DNA from: Planctomycetaceae bacterium
GTDB lineage: Bacteria > Planctomycetota > Planctomycetia > Pirellulales > Thermoguttaceae
Reading direction: 5' to 3'
DNA length: 7,876 nucleotides
Assembly (NCBI GenBank): GCA_009783865.1
Contig: WRCR01000172.1
Coordinates: 1-7,876 of the forward strand
Shown here: one piece after another, positions 6,412 to 7,876 of the stretch
Numbering within the stretch: position 1 is the stretch's first letter
Layout: each line of letters opens with the position of its first letter
Translations under genes and position numbers: made by a program
Notes under the pieces: model-generated
Told to the model about the DNA's origin: nothing
What the model saw: the letters and a program-made list of their open reading frames with translations, nothing else
Databases searched by the model: none

Positions 6412-7693
6412 ACAACGTTATTGACTCTCCTCCGTCTATGGAACCCATTGCTCCCCAGACACCGAAGGGCGATTCTCCTGATACAGCACCGGAAGCAGCC
6501 GGCAGGAAACGAACATTAGCCGCAGGACCGTCGTCGATTGTCTCCGAAACAAAACGGACGCTGCCGTCCAATAGGGCGGCATTGACACCGCCTGAGTGAT
6601 GACTCGACGGCGGCAGTAACGCGTTGTAACCATTAGCGGCATTGAGATAACACGATGCGGAATTCGGCGACAAAGTAGTTACGAAAGCCGAGTACATACT
6701 GTCTCCAATAAGCCAACTCGTGCCGAAAACCGTGGATATGTAAGCATCTGCACCGATGGTAAAATTGGTTATACTGTAATCCTTACCGCCTGCACCATGA
6801 GCACGGCAAACACTTCTGTCAAGAATGTATTGAGGATTTGAACTGTTAGTGAAGCCGATATTGGTACCCGTCTGGGCTCCTATCGCAACGACTTTAACGC
6901 TCCTCGAATTTGACCCTCCGCTGACATAGCCGCCTTTGTGGAGACAGTGTTCGCTGAACGCAAGGGTATTGCTTGTTCCGTCCGTAACACCGGCAAGATT
7001 GTAGAAGGTGTAATAACCGAAAGGTCCCCGAAGTCCAACTTTCGGTCTGTCCGCAGCGGTTGAATTAGGTGCAACTCGTCCGGCAGACGTAGGATTGTCG
7101 CCCATACTGATACGATAATTTGTTCCCTGTGTTTTACCCGGCGGCTGTGTTCCTCCGGCAATGTCCGAGGGACATAAAAGGAAGTCGATTTTTGGCGACA
7201 TCAGAGCCGTGGTGCCGTCCATCCAGAGAGCCACGTTGCCGCCTGCACTCATCCAGGTTGTTCCAAGATTCGTTGTCGAAATCTGGTCACAGAGCGGAGC
7301 CATTTCAACAAACGGCAGTATCGTGACAAAAAGACCGCCGCGGTAATACTCTGTGGTAGTCGGTCCCGGAATGTTGGATTGTCCAGCAGGCAGTGCCAAA
7401 TTAACATCGTGGTAATTGTGGGTTGCCAGAGCCAATTGTTTTAACTTGTTTGAACACGACATTCGTCTTGCTGCTTCACGAGCGGCTTGAACAGCAGGCA
7501 AAAGAAGCGCAATCAATACACCGATGATTGCGATGACTACGAGAAGTTCAACGAGAGTAAAGGCGGAAGACCGCAGACGGCAGATAGCAGACAGCAGTTT
7601 TCGTATTACTGCCGTCTGCCGTCTGCCGTCTGCAATCTGTCGCCTTTTTACTTCCCCCCTCAAATTACCTACATTCTTACACTTCTTGCTCAT
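6410..7693 (-). CDS. DUF1559 domain protein A with repeat-extended prepilin leader
   Basis: The product has 427 residues from the chosen start. The prepilin-like core SSAFTLVELLVVIAIIGVLI begins at residue 42, with cleavage expected between A44 and F45 and the conserved Glu at E49. AREAARRMSCSNKLKQLA, NYHDVNLALPAG, FLLCPSD (171-177), DGTSNTL (238-244), HHSGGVNAALLDGSVRFVS (365-383) and a GAMGSIDGGESITL end follow, matching DUF1559 protein B closely. The start at 7693 is chosen because AGGAG (7702-7706) lies 8 nt upstream and a promoter lies just beyond; the frame stays open to 7828, but that would run through the promoter. The leader is 44 residues, against 5 in the paralogue: residues 21-41 (ADGRRQTAVI, RKLLSAICRLR) are encoded by a heptamer inverted repeat. 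It is strongly basic (13 Lys/Arg). Whether prepilin peptidase still processes it is unknown. It is the first gene of the predicted operon. Confidence 0.88.
   Translation of the reverse strand: MSKKCKNVGNLRGEVKRRQIADGRRQTAVIRKLLSAICRLRSSAFTLVELLVVIAIIGVLIALLLPAVQAAREAARRMSCSNKLKQLALATHNYHDVNLALPAGQSNIPGPTTTEYYRGGLFVTILPFVEMAPLCDQISTTNLGTTWMSAGGNVALWMDGTTALMSPKIDFLLCPSDIAGGTQPPGKTQGTNYRISMGDNPTSAGRVAPNSTAADRPKVGLRGPFGYYTFYNLAGVTDGTSNTLAFSEHCLHKGGYVSGGSNSRSVKVVAIGAQTGTNIGFTNSSNPQYILDRSVCRAHGAGGKDYSITNFTIGADAYISTVFGTSWLIGDSMYSAFVTTLSPNSASCYLNAANGYNALLPPSSHHSGGVNAALLDGSVRFVSETIDDGPAANVRFLPAASGAVSGESPFGVWGAMGSIDGGESITL
7573..7633 (-). repeat. Heptamer (GCAGACG) inverted repeat inside the prepilin leader
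   Basis: Two 25-nt arms (7573-7597 and 7609-7633) flank an 11-nt spacer, TTTTCGTATTA on the plus strand. On the plus strand the left arm is GCAGACG, GCAGATA, GCAGACA, GCAG; the right arm is CTGC followed by three CGTCTGC units. In the minus-strand mRNA the arms pair over all 25 positions except one C-A mismatch, with two G-U pairs. GGCG (7562-7565) and CGCC (7641-7644) extend the symmetry. The element encodes residues 21-41 of DUF1559 protein A and keeps the frame open. A single heptamer-derived element is inferred; the origin is unknown. Confidence 0.85.
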
Positions 7694-7701
7694 TTCAGTA
7701 T

Positions 7702-7706
7702 CTCCT
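7702..7706 (-). promoter_or_regulatory. Ribosome binding site that fixes the start of DUF1559 protein A
   Basis: AGGAG on the minus strand ends 8 nt before the ATG at 7693-7691. No such site precedes the upstream in-frame ATG at 7828, which also lies ahead of the promoter. The site therefore decides the start in favour of MSKKCKNVGN. Confidence 0.75.
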
Positions 7707-7748
7707 GATTGTAAAAAATCAAACACAACTCCCCCCCAGTGTGCACAT

Positions 7749-7776
7749 ATGATAATTGATTTTTCGCAAATTGCAA
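7749..7776 (-). promoter_or_regulatory. Putative sigma-70-type promoter of the operon
   Basis: On the minus strand TTGCAA (7776-7771, four of six against TTGACA) is followed after 16 nt by TATCAT (7754-7749, five of six against TATAAT). Transcription would start near 7742, giving a leader of about 50 nt before the ATG at 7693. It is the only good promoter-like pair seen ahead of any gene in the window. The match is by eye, and planctomycete promoter consensus is poorly defined. Confidence 0.5.
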
Positions 7777-7795
7777 GAAAGAAAATTGTCAGTTG

Positions 7796-7822
7796 AACGA
7801 ATTTTTGGAAAAAAAATTCGTT
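7796..7822. promoter_or_regulatory. Perfect 11-bp inverted repeat upstream of the promoter
   Basis: AACGAATTTTT (7796-7806) and AAAAATTCGTT (7812-7822) are exact complements separated by GGAAA. The element lies about 20 bp upstream of the -35 box of the operon promoter. It could be a binding site for a dimeric regulator, or a terminator for an upstream gene outside the window. On the minus strand the hairpin is not followed by a T-run, which weakens the terminator reading. Confidence 0.5.
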
Positions 7823-7876
7823 TGGCAAGTTCTAATAACCTCACGATGTTTACTCAAAAAAAAAAAATTACAATAG

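Larger units (their letters stand above)
7694..7876 (-). other. Upstream region of the operon, no gene seen
   Basis: Besides the ribosome binding site, promoter and inverted repeat listed separately, this AT-rich stretch holds a run of seven C (7731-7737; G on the transcribed strand, within the predicted leader) and a run of eleven A (7857-7867). No coding region with a plausible start is visible in it. Confidence 0.6.

Noticed and set aside
7082..7088. Single GCAGACG heptamer in the middle of DUF1559 protein A
   Set aside because: It is one isolated unit within ordinary conserved coding sequence, so chance is the simplest explanation.
6233..7633. CRISPR-like array
   Set aside because: The units are 7 nt, contiguous or inverted, and lack regular unique spacers.
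7694..7828. In-frame upstream extension of DUF1559 protein A (45 more residues from an ATG at 7828)
   Set aside because: It has no ribosome binding site, runs through the promoter-like pair and the palindrome, and reads as AT-rich non-coding sequence; the 7693 start has a good AGGAG.

Overview
The window looks like a piece of a planctomycete chromosome of moderate G+C. Three things point there: two DUF1559 proteins with prepilin-type N-termini (FTLVELLVVIAIIGVLIALL followed by an AREAARRM stretch), a small lipoprotein with a carboxypeptidase-regulatory-like fold of the kind that often sits beside DUF1559 genes, and a run of Tat-exported Gfo/Idh/MocA-type oxidoreductases. The phylum call comes from family content only; no rRNA or other marker is present.

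All seven genes lie on the minus strand and are transcribed from right to left. In transcription order they are: DUF1559 protein A (7693-6410), lipoprotein (6303-5770), DUF1559 protein B (5725-4556), Tat oxidoreductase 1 (4526-3012), Tat oxidoreductase 2 (3015-1489, overlapping its neighbour by ATGA), a secreted M14 metallocarboxypeptidase (1441-191), and the first 63 codons of another Tat-signal protein (189-1, cut by the window edge), probably a further oxidoreductase. Gaps are 106, 44, 30, -4, 47 and 1 nt, and the only convincing promoter lies ahead of gene A (about 7749-7776). The layout reads as one long operon. No gene on the plus strand is credible, and no tRNA, rRNA, CRISPR array or transposase was seen.

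Every product is predicted to leave the cytoplasm (prepilin leader, lipobox, Tat or Sec signal). The operon therefore describes an envelope module: two pilin-like proteins and a lipoprotein, plus periplasmic NAD(P)-type oxidoreductases and a metallopeptidase. The substrates cannot be read from sequence.

The most unusual content is two families of 7-nt repeats, both clustered around the first two genes. Family 1 (GCAGACG / CGTCTGC) lies inside coding sequence: a 25+25 nt inverted repeat in the leader of DUF1559 protein A, and a tandem run in the signal peptide of the lipoprotein. Because 7 is not a multiple of 3, this repeat reads as the same seven-residue cycle in every frame, and it has no stop codon in any of the six frames. 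Family 2 (AGTTAAT / AGTGAAT, complement ATTCACT) fills the gap between those two genes, overlaps the stop codon of the first and leaves the second without a Shine-Dalgarno sequence. These look like small mobile or amplifying heptamer elements that have changed N-terminal secretion signals and the intergenic control region.
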